Program-made: the position numbers and the translations under genes
Assembly: GCF_003860585.1 (NCBI RefSeq)
Contig: NZ_CP034159.1
Span: forward strand, 2,356,001 to 2,420,000
Origin: Kaistella carnis
GTDB lineage: Bacteria > Bacteroidota > Bacteroidia > Flavobacteriales > Weeksellaceae
Reading direction: 5' to 3'
DNA: 64,000 nt
In this document: positions 29,679 through 39,736 of the stretch, one piece after another
Layout of the letters: every line of letters starts with the position of its first letter
How positions within the stretch are numbered: the first letter of the stretch is position 1
Notes under the pieces: generated by a model
The model's database searches: none
Told to the model about the DNA's origin: nothing
The model's input: only the letters and a program-made list of their open reading frames with translations

Positions 29679-30314
29679 ATGACTTATTTCGATTTCCACC
29701 ATCACCATATCCAAAGAGAAAACGGAATTTATAATTTAAGATTTAATGAAACCGTGCCTTTTGGTTTATTTTCGGCTGGAATTCATCCAAATGATGCAGG
29801 TTGGAATATTCCCAATCAATTTGATTGGCTGGAAGAAATTTCGAAACATAAAAATTGTGTAGCTATTGGCGAATGTGGTTTAGATGGACTTATTGATGTT
29901 AATAATTCCATACAGGAAGATGTTTTTAACCGTCAGATCGAATTAGCCAACGAAAGAAATAAACCTTTAATTATTCATTGTGTCCGCCGCTTTTCCCAAT
30001 TGATTCCTTTAAAAAAGAAAGCAAAAGTCCCCATGATTGTGCATGGTTTTAACAAGAGGAAAACGGTGGGTGAAGAATTGCAGAAACACCAATTTTACTT
30101 AAGTTTTGGAAAAACAGTGTTGCATCATGTAAATTTGCAGCAGTTTGTAAAAGATTTTCCGTTAGAAAAATTATTTCTGGAAACCGATGATGACGATTTT
30201 AATCTCCAGGAGCTTTATCAAAAAGTGGCGGAATTAAAAGGAATAACGATCGAAGAACTTCAAGAAAAAATGAAGGAAAATCTGAAAATTTTTAATATTT
30301 CAACTGTATTATGA
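29679..30314 (+). CDS. TatD family metal-dependent hydrolase
   Basis: This 211-residue protein is of the TatD TIM-barrel family and shorter than usual (about 255-265). The metal ligands can be followed: FHHHH at the N-terminus, the glutamate in GECGLDG, HCVRRF, VHGFNKR and the aspartate in ETDDDDF. Family members are DNases or other hydrolases. The ATG at 29679 was preferred to an in-frame TTG two codons upstream because the latter lies in the -7 box. The stop overlaps the tcdA start (ATGA), so the two genes are translationally coupled. Confidence 0.85.
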   Translation: MTYFDFHHHHIQRENGIYNLRFNETVPFGLFSAGIHPNDAGWNIPNQFDWLEEISKHKNCVAIGECGLDGLIDVNNSIQEDVFNRQIELANERNKPLIIHCVRRFSQLIPLKKKAKVPMIVHGFNKRKTVGEELQKHQFYLSFGKTVLHHVNLQQFVKDFPLEKLFLETDDDDFNLQELYQKVAELKGITIEELQEKMKENLKIFNISTVL

Positions 30315-31039
30315 AAAAAGACTGGCTCGAAAGAACAGAATTATTGATCAAAGAAGAAGGCCTGGAAAAATTACGAGATGCAAATCTTTTAGTAGTAGGT
30401 CTGGGCGGTGTGGGTTCTTTTGCAGCAGAATTTTTGGCGCGGGCAGGCGTGGGAAAAATGACCATTGTAGATGGGGATACTGTTGATTTAACCAATATCA
30501 ATCGCCAACTCCCTGCGCTTCACTCTACCTTGGGGAAATCTAAAGTAGATGTGGTTGGCGACCGACTTTTAGATATCAATCCAGATTTAAAATTGACGCG
30601 ACTCAACCAATTTTTAAATCCTGAAGATATGGCTGCCATTTTTGAGGTGGAATCTTTCGACTACGTTCTGGATTGCATTGACAGTGTTTCCCCAAAAGTG
30701 ACACTCATCTTAAATGCCCGCCGCCGAAAAGTGAAAGTTGTGAGCTGCATGGGTGCGGGTGGAAAAATGGATCCTTCGAAAGTTCTCGTCCGCGATATTC
30801 ACAAAACACAAAGCTGCCATCTTGCTAAGCAGGTTCGTAAACGTTTGAAAAAAGAAGGGATCGATAAAGGCGTTCGTTGCGTTTTTTCTACTGAAATACA
30901 GAATGAAAACAGCTTAAAACTGACCGATGGAACCAACTTTAAAAAATCTTTTTACGGCACCATTAGTTATATACCGGCGATTTTTGGTCTTTACGCCGCC
31001 GCAGAAGTCATTAATTATTTAATAAAAAAAGATGAGTGA
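30311..31039 (+). CDS. tcdA: tRNA threonylcarbamoyladenosine dehydratase TcdA
   Basis: This 242-residue protein is of the E1-like ThiF/MoeB family. The nucleotide-binding loop is [13 protein letters not shown] (28-40), followed by [35 protein letters not shown] and the C-terminal [15 protein letters not shown] are typical of TcdA (YgdL). It cyclises t6A to ct6A at position 37 of tRNAs in an ATP-dependent step. It overlaps tatD by four bases and rnpA by eight. Confidence 0.92.
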   Translation: MKKDWLERTELLIKEEGLEKLRDANLLVVGLGGVGSFAAEFLARAGVGKMTIVDGDTVDLTNINRQLPALHSTLGKSKVDVVGDRLLDINPDLKLTRLNQFLNPEDMAAIFEVESFDYVLDCIDSVSPKVTLILNARRRKVKVVSCMGAGGKMDPSKVLVRDIHKTQSCHLAKQVRKRLKKEGIDKGVRCVFSTEIQNENSLKLTDGTNFKKSFYGTISYIPAIFGLYAAAEVINYLIKKDE

Positions 31040-31412
31040 TTTCAAACTTCCGAAGCACGAAAAACTAAAACAAAAAAAAGAAATTGGGTTGCTTTTTGAA
31101 AAAGGGAAGTGGAAAACCTATGAAAATGTAAGAATAATCACTCTTAATTTAGATAAAAAACCACAGGACGGTTTCTCTTTTGACAATCAAAAGATTGGTG
31201 TTTCTGTGTCGAAAAAGCATTTTAAAAGAGCGCATGACCGCAATCGAATTAAAAGATTATTACGGGAATGTTACCGATTGAATAAAGATCTTTTCACTGA
31301 AAAATTTGGGACAAACTCACTAACAATGGTTTTCTGGATTTCTAAAGAAATGCCGGCACATTTTAAAGTTGTAGAAGAAAATTTCTTAAAGCTTTGTGAA
31401 TCAGTGAAATAA
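31032..31412 (+). CDS. rnpA: Ribonuclease P protein component
   Basis: This 126-residue basic protein has the RNR signature, here [18 protein letters not shown]. The N-terminal [22 protein letters not shown] is also typical. It binds the catalytic RNA to mature tRNA 5' ends. The start overlaps the end of tcdA by eight bases, and the gene is not beside rpmH as in many bacteria. No anomaly was seen. Confidence 0.95.
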   Translation: MSDFKLPKHEKLKQKKEIGLLFEKGKWKTYENVRIITLNLDKKPQDGFSFDNQKIGVSVSKKHFKRAHDRNRIKRLLRECYRLNKDLFTEKFGTNSLTMVFWISKEMPAHFKVVEENFLKLCESVK

Positions 31413-31476
31413 ATTCGGTAAATTTTCAATCCTTTTTGTAAATTTGAATCAGCAATAATTTTTAAACTCCAAAATA

Positions 31477-32124
31477 ATGCTTGACAATATACCCTATTTG
31501 CCTTACGTTCTCAGTGCTTTCATGGGAATTGGATTGGCCGCCGCAACAGGATTTCGTGTCTTCCTGCCTATGTTTGCCGTAAGTTTGGCTTCGTATATGG
31601 GCTGGATTCCGATGAATGACAGTTTTCACTGGCTTGCCGGTTTACCTGTTTTAATTACAACCGGAATTGCAACTGTCGTAGAGATTATGGCCTATTACAT
31701 TCCGTTCGTCGATCATCTTTTAGATACCATGTCGATTCCTTTGGCTACGATTGCCGGTTCGGTGATGTTCGCGAGTCAGTTCGCAGATGTGGGAACTTTT
31801 CCACAATGGGCTTTGGCGCTCATTGCGGGTGGCGGGACCGCAGCTGCGATCAGTTCAGGTTTTGCCGGAACACGTGCAGCTTCTACTGCCACGACCGGTG
31901 GTTTGGGAAATTCTGTAGTGGCAACAACAGAAACTGCAGGTGCGGGAATAATGTCGGTTCTTGCAATGGCAGCACCCATCATTGCTTTTATTGCAACGAT
32001 CATCTTAGTGATTGCGGTTCTTTTTCTGGGACGAAAACTCTGGCGTAAGTTTAAAGGATTCAACAGCAATAAACCTGCAAAAATAATTGATGTTGAAGCA
32101 ATTGACCGAAAACATCTGGAATAA
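31477..32124 (+). CDS. DUF4126 family membrane protein
   Basis: This 215-residue protein has four to five hydrophobic segments. The N-terminal block ALMGIGLAAATGFRVFLPMFAVSLAS-like sequence and LDTMSIPLATIAGSVMFASQFADVGTFPQWALALIAGGGTAA are typical of DUF4126. A Gly/Ala/Thr-rich stretch follows. Function is unknown. It follows rnpA by 64 bases on the same strand and is closed by a terminator. Confidence 0.88.
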   Translation: MLDNIPYLPYVLSAFMGIGLAAATGFRVFLPMFAVSLASYMGWIPMNDSFHWLAGLPVLITTGIATVVEIMAYYIPFVDHLLDTMSIPLATIAGSVMFASQFADVGTFPQWALALIAGGGTAAAISSGFAGTRAASTATTGGLGNSVVATTETAGAGIMSVLAMAAPIIAFIATIILVIAVLFLGRKLWRKFKGFNSNKPAKIIDVEAIDRKHLE

Positions 32125-32126
32125 AA

Positions 32127-32153
32127 TAACCCACTGAATTGCAGTGGGTTTCT
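32127..32153. terminator. Bidirectional terminator between DUF4126 and the long acidic protein gene
   Basis: AACCCACTG and CAGTGGGTT arms flank a short loop and are followed by a T-rich run. It lies between the two convergent stops. Confidence 0.8.
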
Positions 32154-32155
32154 TT

Positions 32156-34243
32156 TTATTTATTTTGACGTAATTCCTTGATCTCCTTTATTTTATCTTT
32201 AAAATATTTTTCCTTGGACGGATGTTTTTCTGAAAGCAGTCCAAAAGCTTTGATGGCTTTCGCATACAGCTTCTGTTCGATATAAAGGTTCGCTAAAGTT
32301 TCGGTCATTAAGTGGGAAATATCATCGTTTCTTTCTCTGATAACAAAGTCCGATTCCTCTTTCAGCTTTGAAATTCTCGGTTCTTTCTCGATGAAATTTT
32401 CAATGACTTTGTTCTTGATCTCTGTAATAGAAATTTCACTTTTATTATTTTCCGTTTCTTTTGAACGGTCAATTTTCAGCCAGTTTTGCCAGGTATTAAT
32501 AAACGTGGGAACATTACTTTCATCAGATTCCTCCACGATGTTTTGGTCTGTTTTATCTGTGCTTTTTTCCTCCTTTTTTTCTTTGGTTAAAGGAGATACA
32601 TTTTGCGTAAAGAAGGACACATTAAACGCCGGCCGTTCTGTTGGTACTTCTTCCTCTTTTTTATCATCAGCAGGAATATTTACTTTTTCAACATCTTTAT
32701 TTTCAGCGGGAATTTCCTCTGTTTTTTTAGAAATTAAAGCATCAGGTATGTTGGCAGAAAAGGACATCGGCTTCCAGTCTGTTTTATGCTCTTCTGCCTT
32801 ACGTTCCTCAATATGAGTCTTTTCTGCTTCTTTTTCTATCGGTTTTTCAACGCTCTCTTCTACAGTCTTTTTTGGAAGTTCTTCTTCGGTAACAGTTTCT
32901 GCTTCCACTTTTTCTGCTTCTTTTTCTATCGCTTTCTCAACGTTCTCTTCTACAGTATTTTTTGGAAGTTCTTCCTCGGTAACAGTTTCTGCTTCTTTTT
33001 CTGCCGGTTTTTCTTCTGATTCCGAAAGATCAAAATTTTGGGTTTCCGAAAAGTTGACCTCAGCACTTTTTAGAGATTCGTCCTCCTCTTTTACCGCCGT
33101 TTTTTTAGACGCTTTCATCTTTGCTTCTACCTCCGCAATCAGTCGGTTCATTTCCTCTTCATGCTTGTTAAAGCTTTGTTTGGGAGGTTGCTGAAGCTCA
33201 GGTTTTTGTTTAACTGGTGTAATTTTAACCTCAGGCAAGAAATCGGCTGTAGCATGAAAACTTAGTTCTGCCGAATTTTCAATCACTTCCTGATCATCTG
33301 ATAATGCTTCCTCTTTAATAATTTTTTCTTTGCTAAAGTTTTCCGCATCGGGCGATTCTGCAAATTTTGAAACCTGATCAGGATTTTCGGATTCCGCTTC
33401 TACTTTTATTTCGGGTAAAAATTCTTCTACTTCTTGAAAACTAATATCGGTTGGTTTTTCGGCGATCTCTTTTTCATCTTCAATTCGGTTAACTTCAATA
33501 ATTTCTTCTTTACTAAAGTTTTCCGCATTTGGAGTTTCTGAGAATTTGTCATCTTCCCTATCGCTGATTGGAGAATCTACTTCATCACTTTCTTCCGGCA
33601 AATTAATTTCGGTTGCCCGCTCTGCAATTGTTTGATCCTCAACTCCCGGGTTTTCTTTGATAATCTCTTCTTTAAGCGAACTGTGAGCCTCGGAATCGTT
33701 GGATAAGTTTTGTATTTCTTCTACATGCGCAACAGATTGAATTTCCTCCGCAGGTTTCTGGGTAACGATCTGGCCCGATTCTATAGTGGATTCCAAATCG
33801 ATGATTTCGGTTTCTCTTTCCAGAAAATCTTCTTCCCCTTCAAATAAAATTCGGTTCAGTTCCCCATTTACGTAAACTGGTTTTGGCGCTTCTACCGGAT
33901 CTGATTTGACTTTAACAAATTTGGTTTCCGGAGTTTCTTCCACTTTTTCCGGAACAGACTCTGCTGGGGTTTCTTTTTCGGATTCCTTTATCGGTGTTTC
34001 CACCTCCTTTTTTGAAGGAGAATTAATGAGTTGATATAAAATCTTTTTATCAGTCGTGTATGCTGCTGTTACCGAAAGTTCATTCGTGTAATTTTCCGGC
34101 ATTAAGCGATGCGTTCCCAACAAATATAAAGCCCGCAAGCTTTGCATATAGGGATTTTTCTTTATCTCGGTATTGATTATTTCCAAATCTTTGATCTGGA
34201 ATAATTCGGGTTTTTTTGCTAATTCTAAAATTCTTCCGTTCAT
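32156..34243 (-). CDS. Long acidic low-complexity protein with terminal folded domains
   Basis: This 695-residue protein has no signal peptide. The first 75 residues (MNGRILELAKKPELFQIKDLEIINTE onward) and the last 60 (ETLANLYIEQKLYAKAIKAFGLLSEKHPSKEKYF, a TPR-like pair of helices) look folded. The 550 residues between are Glu/Lys/Ser/Thr/Val-rich and repetitive. One repeat unit (SKEEII, then about 25 residues and FLPEIKV) occurs at least twice. A second unit of about 40 residues (EAETVTEEELPK then EKxIEKEAEK) is tandem. It starts one base after the lptE stop, so it belongs to that operon. The function is not recognised. Confidence 0.75.
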   Translation of the reverse strand: MNGRILELAKKPELFQIKDLEIINTEIKKNPYMQSLRALYLLGTHRLMPENYTNELSVTAAYTTDKKILYQLINSPSKKEVETPIKESEKETPAESVPEKVEETPETKFVKVKSDPVEAPKPVYVNGELNRILFEGEEDFLERETEIIDLESTIESGQIVTQKPAEEIQSVAHVEEIQNLSNDSEAHSSLKEEIIKENPGVEDQTIAERATEINLPEESDEVDSPISDREDDKFSETPNAENFSKEEIIEVNRIEDEKEIAEKPTDISFQEVEEFLPEIKVEAESENPDQVSKFAESPDAENFSKEKIIKEEALSDDQEVIENSAELSFHATADFLPEVKITPVKQKPELQQPPKQSFNKHEEEMNRLIAEVEAKMKASKKTAVKEEDESLKSAEVNFSETQNFDLSESEEKPAEKEAETVTEEELPKNTVEENVEKAIEKEAEKVEAETVTEEELPKKTVEESVEKPIEKEAEKTHIEERKAEEHKTDWKPMSFSANIPDALISKKTEEIPAENKDVEKVNIPADDKKEEEVPTERPAFNVSFFTQNVSPLTKEKKEEKSTDKTDQNIVEESDESNVPTFINTWQNWLKIDRSKETENNKSEISITEIKNKVIENFIEKEPRISKLKEESDFVIRERNDDISHLMTETLANLYIEQKLYAKAIKAFGLLSEKHPSKEKYFKDKIKEIKELRQNK

Positions 34244-34244
34244 C

Positions 34245-34766
34245 TTACCAGTTGGCTACAATATCATTAAAAATTTTATTGATGATTCTTTCGTTCACCA
34301 GTTTTACCTGCGATGCTTCAATCGTGTTGATGTCTAAATCACTACTGAAAACGGCTTCATCAGAATACGTTCTGTCGAAACTTTTGTCAGGCTCTATTTT
34401 ATTTTCGTAATGAACTTTCACTACGATCGTCAGTTTATTCTGTGCCGCCTGAATATTTCCACCGGGCGCATTTACGGAACTCGATATCGTCGTCGGCGTA
34501 ATGGAATAATCTACAATTTCTCCTTCGATTAAAATATCGGGATTTTCTTTGCTGCCTTTTAAGGTCGTTCTTTGCAAAAACCTATTTTGAATCGCAGTTG
34601 AAAATTCCTGTGACAGACTCGCATTCATTAATGGTGCGTTATTCGGAAAATCACGTATTTCTATGGTTTTGGTTTCGGGACTTAATGAAGATCCTGTAAA
34701 ACTATAGCACGATGTGGAAAGCGATAAAGAAAAAAAGCCAAGTAAAAAGAGCGCAATTAAACGCAT
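34245..34766 (-). CDS. lptE: LptE family lipopolysaccharide-assembly lipoprotein
   Basis: Starting from the ATG at 34766, the protein is 173 residues with a signal and lipobox (LSLSTSC). I preferred this to an in-frame ATG 15 codons upstream, which would put a polar stretch before the signal. The YSFTGSSLSPETKTIEIRDFPNNAP block and the NLTLTV-like strands are typical of the Bacteroidota LptE family. With LptD it places lipopolysaccharide in the outer leaflet. It lies between the sigma-54 activator and the acidic protein. Confidence 0.88.
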   Translation of the reverse strand: MRLIALFLLGFFSLSLSTSCYSFTGSSLSPETKTIEIRDFPNNAPLMNASLSQEFSTAIQNRFLQRTTLKGSKENPDILIEGEIVDYSITPTTISSSVNAPGGNIQAAQNKLTIVVKVHYENKIEPDKSFDRTYSDEAVFSSDLDINTIEASQVKLVNERIINKIFNDIVANW

Positions 34767-34810
34767 ATTTTTGGTTTGTAATCTGAAATCTGCCGTTTGA
34801 AATCTCTTCA

Positions 34811-36091
34811 TTACTCTTCTAAATTATATTGTTTAATTTTTCGGTAAAGGGTTCTTTGCGAAATCCCAAGCTCGTCTGCTGCTTTGTTCCTTCTGCCTTT
34901 GTGCTTTTCTAAAGCTTTGACGATCAGTTCTCTTTCATTGTTTTGTAAGGAGAGTGAATCTGCTTTTGTTTCCTCGATTTCAATATCTTCTACATCATCA
35001 TAATTCTCATCAGAATTAGAAATGACTGCGGAATTCTGATATGGATTCTGATTTTGATTTTCGAAATATAAGAGAGAGTTGGGGCTTTGAACCTGTGTTT
35101 CGGGAGTGAAGACACGGTTGATTAAATTCTTTTCCTGGTGGCTAAGATCATTATTTCCGCGGTTTTTTATCAATTCTGAAGTGAGAGATTTTAGATCATT
35201 CAGATCATTTCTCATGTCGAAAAGGATTTTGTACATGATTTCTCTTTCAGAATTAAAATCGCTCGAAGAAATTCCTCCGCCTTTCTGAATCACCGCCGGG
35301 AGCTGATTCTGCATCGGAATATATTCTGATAATTTCACTGCATTTACGGATCTTTCCTGTTCTACAACCGTCATCTGTTCCACCAAATTTCGCAACTGAC
35401 GAACATTTCCCGGGAAGGGGTAGTTTTCTAAATACTGAATGGCGTCGTCAGTTAAAACCAATTCCGGCATTCTATATTTTTCTGCAAAGTCGATCGCAAA
35501 TTTCCGGAAGAGCAAATGAATATCTCCTTTTCTGTCGCGCAATGCCGGCATATCGATTTGCACGGTATTCAGTCGATAATATAGATCTTCCCGAAATCGA
35601 CCATCATTAATCGCATTGAGCATATTTACGTTGGTTGCGGCAACAATTCTCACATTTGTTTTTTGAACCTGAGAAGAGCCCACTTTCATAAACTCTCCAC
35701 TTTCTAAGACACGCAGCAAACGAACCTGTGTTTGTATCGGTAATTCCCCCACTTCATCTAAAAAGATTGTTCCGCCATCTGCCACTTCAAAATATCCTTT
35801 TCGGGTAGAAGTTGCGCCTGTAAAAGCACCTTTTTCGTGACCAAATAATTCGGAATCAATTGTTCCTTCCGGTATTGCACCACAGTTTACAACAATATAA
35901 GGTTGATGCTTTCTTCTGGATTCGCCGTGGATAATTTTAGGAATAAATTCTTTTCCAACCCCGCTTTCTCCCATGACCAATACCGAAATATCAGTGGGCG
36001 CGACCTGAATTGCTTTTTGTAAAGCACGATTAAGCACCGGATAATTTCCGATAATTCCGAAGCGTGTTTTTATGGATTGTAAGTCTGTCAT
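34811..36091 (-). CDS. Sigma-54 interacting AAA+ regulator with Fis-type HTH
   Basis: This 426-residue activator lacks an N-terminal receiver domain. Walker A is GESGVGKE (41-48). GAFTGA (88-93), the sigma-54 contact loop, is intact, and Walker B is GTIFLDEVGEL. The Fis-type HTH (KAADELGISQRTLYRKIKQYNL) is at the C-terminus. Between them is a 120-residue Asn/Gln/Ser-rich linker. It therefore should activate sigma-54 promoters; none could be identified here. It lies upstream of lptE and after a TPR protein gene on the same strand. Confidence 0.93.
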   Translation of the reverse strand: MTDLQSIKTRFGIIGNYPVLNRALQKAIQVAPTDISVLVMGESGVGKEFIPKIIHGESRRKHQPYIVVNCGAIPEGTIDSELFGHEKGAFTGATSTRKGYFEVADGGTIFLDEVGELPIQTQVRLLRVLESGEFMKVGSSQVQKTNVRIVAATNVNMLNAINDGRFREDLYYRLNTVQIDMPALRDRKGDIHLLFRKFAIDFAEKYRMPELVLTDDAIQYLENYPFPGNVRQLRNLVEQMTVVEQERSVNAVKLSEYIPMQNQLPAVIQKGGGISSSDFNSEREIMYKILFDMRNDLNDLKSLTSELIKNRGNNDLSHQEKNLINRVFTPETQVQSPNSLLYFENQNQNPYQNSAVISNSDENYDDVEDIEIEETKADSLSLQNNERELIVKALEKHKGRRNKAADELGISQRTLYRKIKQYNLEE

Positions 36092-36122
36092 TTTTTTTAT
36101 TTAAAGATTAGTAATTTAAATT

Positions 36123-36920
36123 TTACAGTTCCTCCATTTGGATTCTGTAAACTTTGTTCAGATGATGCGTGTAACCATCGTTCATGGTTTTGCCTTCATC
36201 GTAGCTTTTTAAGGCCATCATTTTTAAATCTAAATAATCTTTGTTTCTAATTTTTGCAACTTTACTTTTGTAATAAATATTTTCAGCAAAATTATTGTAT
36301 CTGCTTTGTTTTTCGAAATTTTCTAAAGCTTGATCATATTTTCCTAAATCAAAGTAAGCGACGCCCAATTGATAATAATCATAAAAACCAACGATGTGGT
36401 CTGTTTTTGCCAGTTGATCTTCGAAAATAGAAATTGCTTTTTCTTTCTGTCCTAAGGCTGAATAGCACAGGGCCTTTGCAATATGCAATTCGTAATCGCC
36501 ATTTGTAGAATATCCCAGATATCCATCCTGGTAAAGTTTCTCTAAAGCTTCAAGGTCTGCAATTGCACCTTTATAATCTCTAAGAAATTGAAATTTACAC
36601 CAACCTCGATATCCTAAATGAGACTTGGGATCTAATTCAACGGCTTTATCAATGAGCTTTTTCCATTCTATAAAATCGCCTCTTTTTAAATAAGGAACAG
36701 ATTTTTCCACGTAAATATCTGAAAAAGTAGGACACAATGAAAGTGCTTCGTCCAGATTTTCCTGAGATTCCCGGGAGCCTTGAGAGGAAGGTCTGTTGAA
36801 AATTTCGCACGCTTTTTTACACTTTTCCCCTACCATAGCGTTACAGTTTACCTGTGCCTGTAAATTGGTATAGATTACAAGTATAAAAATACTAAGGAAG
36901 TATTTCGGAAACTTTTCCAT
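36123..36920 (-). CDS. Exported TPR protein
   Basis: This 265-residue protein has a signal peptide (residues 1-22, ending LQAQ). A Cys-rich stretch follows (NCNAMVGEKCKKACEIF). The rest is TPR-like helices, for example DIYVEKSVPYLKRGDFIEWKKLIDKAVELDPKSHLGYRGWCKF and YQLGVAYFDLGKYDQALENFEKQ. It probably works as a protein-interaction scaffold in the periplasm. Its start overlaps the end of the upstream lipoprotein gene by 29 bases, so the pair is coupled. Confidence 0.75.
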   Translation of the reverse strand: MEKFPKYFLSIFILVIYTNLQAQVNCNAMVGEKCKKACEIFNRPSSQGSRESQENLDEALSLCPTFSDIYVEKSVPYLKRGDFIEWKKLIDKAVELDPKSHLGYRGWCKFQFLRDYKGAIADLEALEKLYQDGYLGYSTNGDYELHIAKALCYSALGQKEKAISIFEDQLAKTDHIVGFYDYYQLGVAYFDLGKYDQALENFEKQSRYNNFAENIYYKSKVAKIRNKDYLDLKMMALKSYDEGKTMNDGYTHHLNKVYRIQMEEL

Positions 36921-37401
36921 TCTCTATTTTAAAGGTTAAATATTGATAATAATTTATTTTCACACCTAGATATTCTTTCGGAATCCAGGCGTTAAGCTTT
37001 TTTGAAAATTCTAAAATATCATGGGTGAATTTTTTATCAAAAGTGAATTTCTCATAATTTTGATTCATCTCCTGAATCCTGAACATCCCGGTTTTTCCTG
37101 CGCAATTCACAACAAAACGGATGGTAATATAACCGTTACTGCTATTGGTGTCGCGTAAATTTAATGTTTTTAATTCTCGTTCTATTTTAATTTTTTCGCC
37201 TAAATATTGAACTCCTTTAGAATCATTATAATATTGAAAAGACAGGTCTTGTGGCCAACATTTTTTAAATTCAGCTTCATCTACATTCTCATCAAAAACG
37301 ATATCTCCAATTTGAGCCGGATATTTTGATATCCTATTTTTTTCTGCCTGACAATTTATAAAAAGAGGAAGCAGCAAAATGAAGCCAATTAAATTTCTCA
37401 T
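36892..37401 (-). CDS. Small lipoprotein with a TonB-C-like domain
   Basis: This 169-residue protein has a lipoprotein signal (LFINC, C17). The C-terminal half (GYITIRFVVNCAGKTGMFRIQEM, then about 20 residues and FSKKLNAWIPKE) matches the fold pattern of the TonB C-terminal domain. Such domains occur in many small Bacteroidota envelope proteins that are not true TonB. Two relatives lie at 39347-40743 (broken) and 40816-41307. Its role is unknown. It overlaps the TPR gene. Confidence 0.7.
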   Translation of the reverse strand: MRNLIGFILLLPLFINCQAEKNRISKYPAQIGDIVFDENVDEAEFKKCWPQDLSFQYYNDSKGVQYLGEKIKIERELKTLNLRDTNSSNGYITIRFVVNCAGKTGMFRIQEMNQNYEKFTFDKKFTHDILEFSKKLNAWIPKEYLGVKINYYQYLTFKIENGKVSEILP

Positions 37402-37520
37402 TACTATTTTTAAAACTTTCTTCCGTGCATTTTACAACACTTCCGAAACGGTATTCATCAGTGATGAGTTTTGTAAATCTTTCATTTAAAAATAACTCTT
37501 GTTTTATGCTGTCACTGCAG

Positions 37521-37602
37521 CCCGACTTGAACGGAGCTCTTTTTAATTCGTGACTGCGCTTGTCGAAGTCACCAATTAAAAAAGCGGGAGTGGAAGGCGG
37601 AA
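37521..37602 (-). repeat. 82-base hairpin repeat, copy 2
   Basis: This is the reverse complement of the element at 11281-11362, with nine differences in 82. It begins 17 bases after the miaB stop and is oriented like that gene. Several differences from copy 1 are paired: GT/AC becomes AC/GT in the outer stem, and GGC/GCC becomes GAC/GTC in the inner stem. Base pairing is thus preserved. Confidence 0.8.
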
Positions 37603-37618
37603 TTGTCTGCCCAAATAC

Positions 37619-39055
37619 CTACTGAACCGTTCTTCCTAAAAGTGTTCCCTGCGTATTTCCTTCCACAAATACGGTCACAAAGTCTCCTAATTTCTGTCCG
37701 GGCAATTTATCGAAAACGCAAACTGCATTTTGAGAATTACGTCCTTTCCACTGGTTTTCGTTTTTTCGGGAAGTTCCTTCAATTAAAACCTCGTGGTTTC
37801 TACCCACATATCCTTGCATTCTTTTACGGGAAAGTTCGCCCTGTAACGCAATTACTTCTGCTAATCTTCTTTGTTTTACCTCTGCTGGAATATCGTCTTC
37901 CATCTTTTTTGCGGCTGGCGTTCCCGGTCGTTCTGAGTAGGAGAACATGTAGCCGTAATCGTATTCTACTTCTCTCATTAAAGATAAGGTCAGTTGATGA
38001 TCTTCTTCGGTTTCGCCACAGAATCCGATGATCATATCCTGAGAAAATGAAACATCCGGAACGATGGCTTTTGCTTGTCGAATGAGCTCCAGATATTCTG
38101 CACGCGTGTGCTGGCGGTTCATTCTTTCGAGCATTCTGTCGCTTCCACTTTGTACTGGCAGGTGAACATATTTGCAAATATTATCATACTTCGCCATCAC
38201 ATGAAAAACGTCGGTTGTCATATCATGAGGATTGGAAGTTGAGAATCTGATTCGCATTTTGGGAACGGCAAGTGCAACCATCTCCATTAACTGCGCAAAA
38301 TTAACTGCGGTTAATTTCTGCATCTCACTGGCTTTTTTAAAGTCTTTTTTAGGACCGCCGCCAAACCAAAGATAAGAATCTACGTTTTGTCCGAGTAAGG
38401 TAATTTCTTTATATCCATTGTCCCAAAGTTGCTTACATTCTTCGATAATTGAATGAGGATCGCGACTCCTCTCGCGACCGCGCGTAAATGGGACTACACA
38501 AAAAGTACACATATTATCGCAACCTCTGGTGATGGTCACGAACGCGGTAACACCGTTTCCACCCAAACGGACCGGGTTGATATCGGCGTATGTTTCATCT
38601 TTCGATAAAATAACATTGATGGCATCGCGGCCACCCTCTGTTTCTTTTAATAAATTAGGCAAATCCCGGTAAGCATCGGGGCCAACAACGAGGTCTACCA
38701 ATTGCTCTTCTTCGAGGAATTTGGTTTTTAAACGTTCGGCCATGCAACCCAAAACACCCACTGTTAAATTGGGTTTTTCCTTCTTCAGATTTTTGAACTG
38801 AGAAAGTCTCATTCGTACGGTTTGTTCAGCTTTATCCCGAATAGAGCAGGTATTTAATAAGATTAAATCTGCATCATCTGGAGATAGAGTCGTGTTGTAG
38901 CCTTGTTCATTCAGAATAGAAGCTACAATTTCAGAATCCGAGAAATTCATTTGACAGCCGTAGCTTTCTAAAAACAATTTCTTAGAATTCTGTGGTTTTT
39001 CGGCGATTGCAAAAGCTTCACCTTGTTTGGTTTCGTCTATATATTTTTCTTGCAC
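37619..39055 (-). CDS. miaB: tRNA-2-methylthio-N6-dimethylallyladenosine synthase MiaB
   Basis: This 478-residue radical-SAM methylthiotransferase has three auxiliary-cluster cysteines, C34, C70 and C104, in the N-terminal UPF0004 domain. The radical-SAM motif C179-x3-C183-x2-C186 (CDNMCTFC) follows. A TRAM domain occupies about the last 65 residues. It adds the 2-methylthio group to i6A37 of tRNAs. It is upstream of the envelope genes on the same strand, but the repeat element and about 220 bases separate them. Confidence 0.96.
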   Translation of the reverse strand: MQEKYIDETKQGEAFAIAEKPQNSKKLFLESYGCQMNFSDSEIVASILNEQGYNTTLSPDDADLILLNTCSIRDKAEQTVRMRLSQFKNLKKEKPNLTVGVLGCMAERLKTKFLEEEQLVDLVVGPDAYRDLPNLLKETEGGRDAINVILSKDETYADINPVRLGGNGVTAFVTITRGCDNMCTFCVVPFTRGRERSRDPHSIIEECKQLWDNGYKEITLLGQNVDSYLWFGGGPKKDFKKASEMQKLTAVNFAQLMEMVALAVPKMRIRFSTSNPHDMTTDVFHVMAKYDNICKYVHLPVQSGSDRMLERMNRQHTRAEYLELIRQAKAIVPDVSFSQDMIIGFCGETEEDHQLTLSLMREVEYDYGYMFSYSERPGTPAAKKMEDDIPAEVKQRRLAEVIALQGELSRKRMQGYVGRNHEVLIEGTSRKNENQWKGRNSQNAVCVFDKLPGQKLGDFVTVFVEGNTQGTLLGRTVQ

Positions 39056-39736
39056 TGTAATAAAATTTTAGATTTTGAATGTAGATTCAAAACAAGAGAG
39101 CAAAGATACAAATTTCTGTGACAGAATGGCAGATTAGGGATTGGAATTAGGTAAAAACCTATTTTTAAATGAATTGAAACTGAAGTCTTTTATTTTGTTT
39201 GGGGGGCACTGATTTCTTAGTTGTGATTTCCAATTTTTCAGTTTTCACTTATTTTAAATTAAATAAAATAGTATTTTAAGAGAGACATCAATTTATTGCA
39301 AAAAAAATAAAATCAGTTTTAGAAACACCTTTAAATCTGGAGAAAATTAATCATGGTCATACACTTCCGTATTGAAGGTGATTTCGTACTGATAAATAGA
39401 ACTTAATTTCTTGTTGTTTTTCTCTGCGGGTTCCCAGTTTTTGTTGGTTTTTCTCAGAACATAATTCAAGTCATCCAGCAGCAACTGATGATTTTTGAAT
39501 TTAGGTTTTATGTCAACTATTTTTGCAAAACCGGTGTCATTAACATAAAGTGAAAAAGTAACAACCCCATTGATGACATAATTTTCAGAAACGGTATAGT
39601 TTAAGGCTCTAATAAATTCTTTATGCAGCTTTTCTTTTCCGAGTTTGTAAGAAGCTTCTTTATCGAAATTCTTTGGGCGCTGTTCCGATGAATTTTGAGA
39701 ATAGTGTTGAATAGCGGTCAGAGAAAGGATGATTAA

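Noticed and set aside
32786..33019. Phe/Cys-rich plus-strand frame opposite the acidic protein
   Set aside because: It is the antisense of the Glu/Lys-rich repeats, which produces Phe/Leu-rich frames by composition alone.
34767..34811. Longer start for lptE (15 extra residues)
   Set aside because: The extra residues are polar and would displace the lipoprotein signal from the N-terminus.
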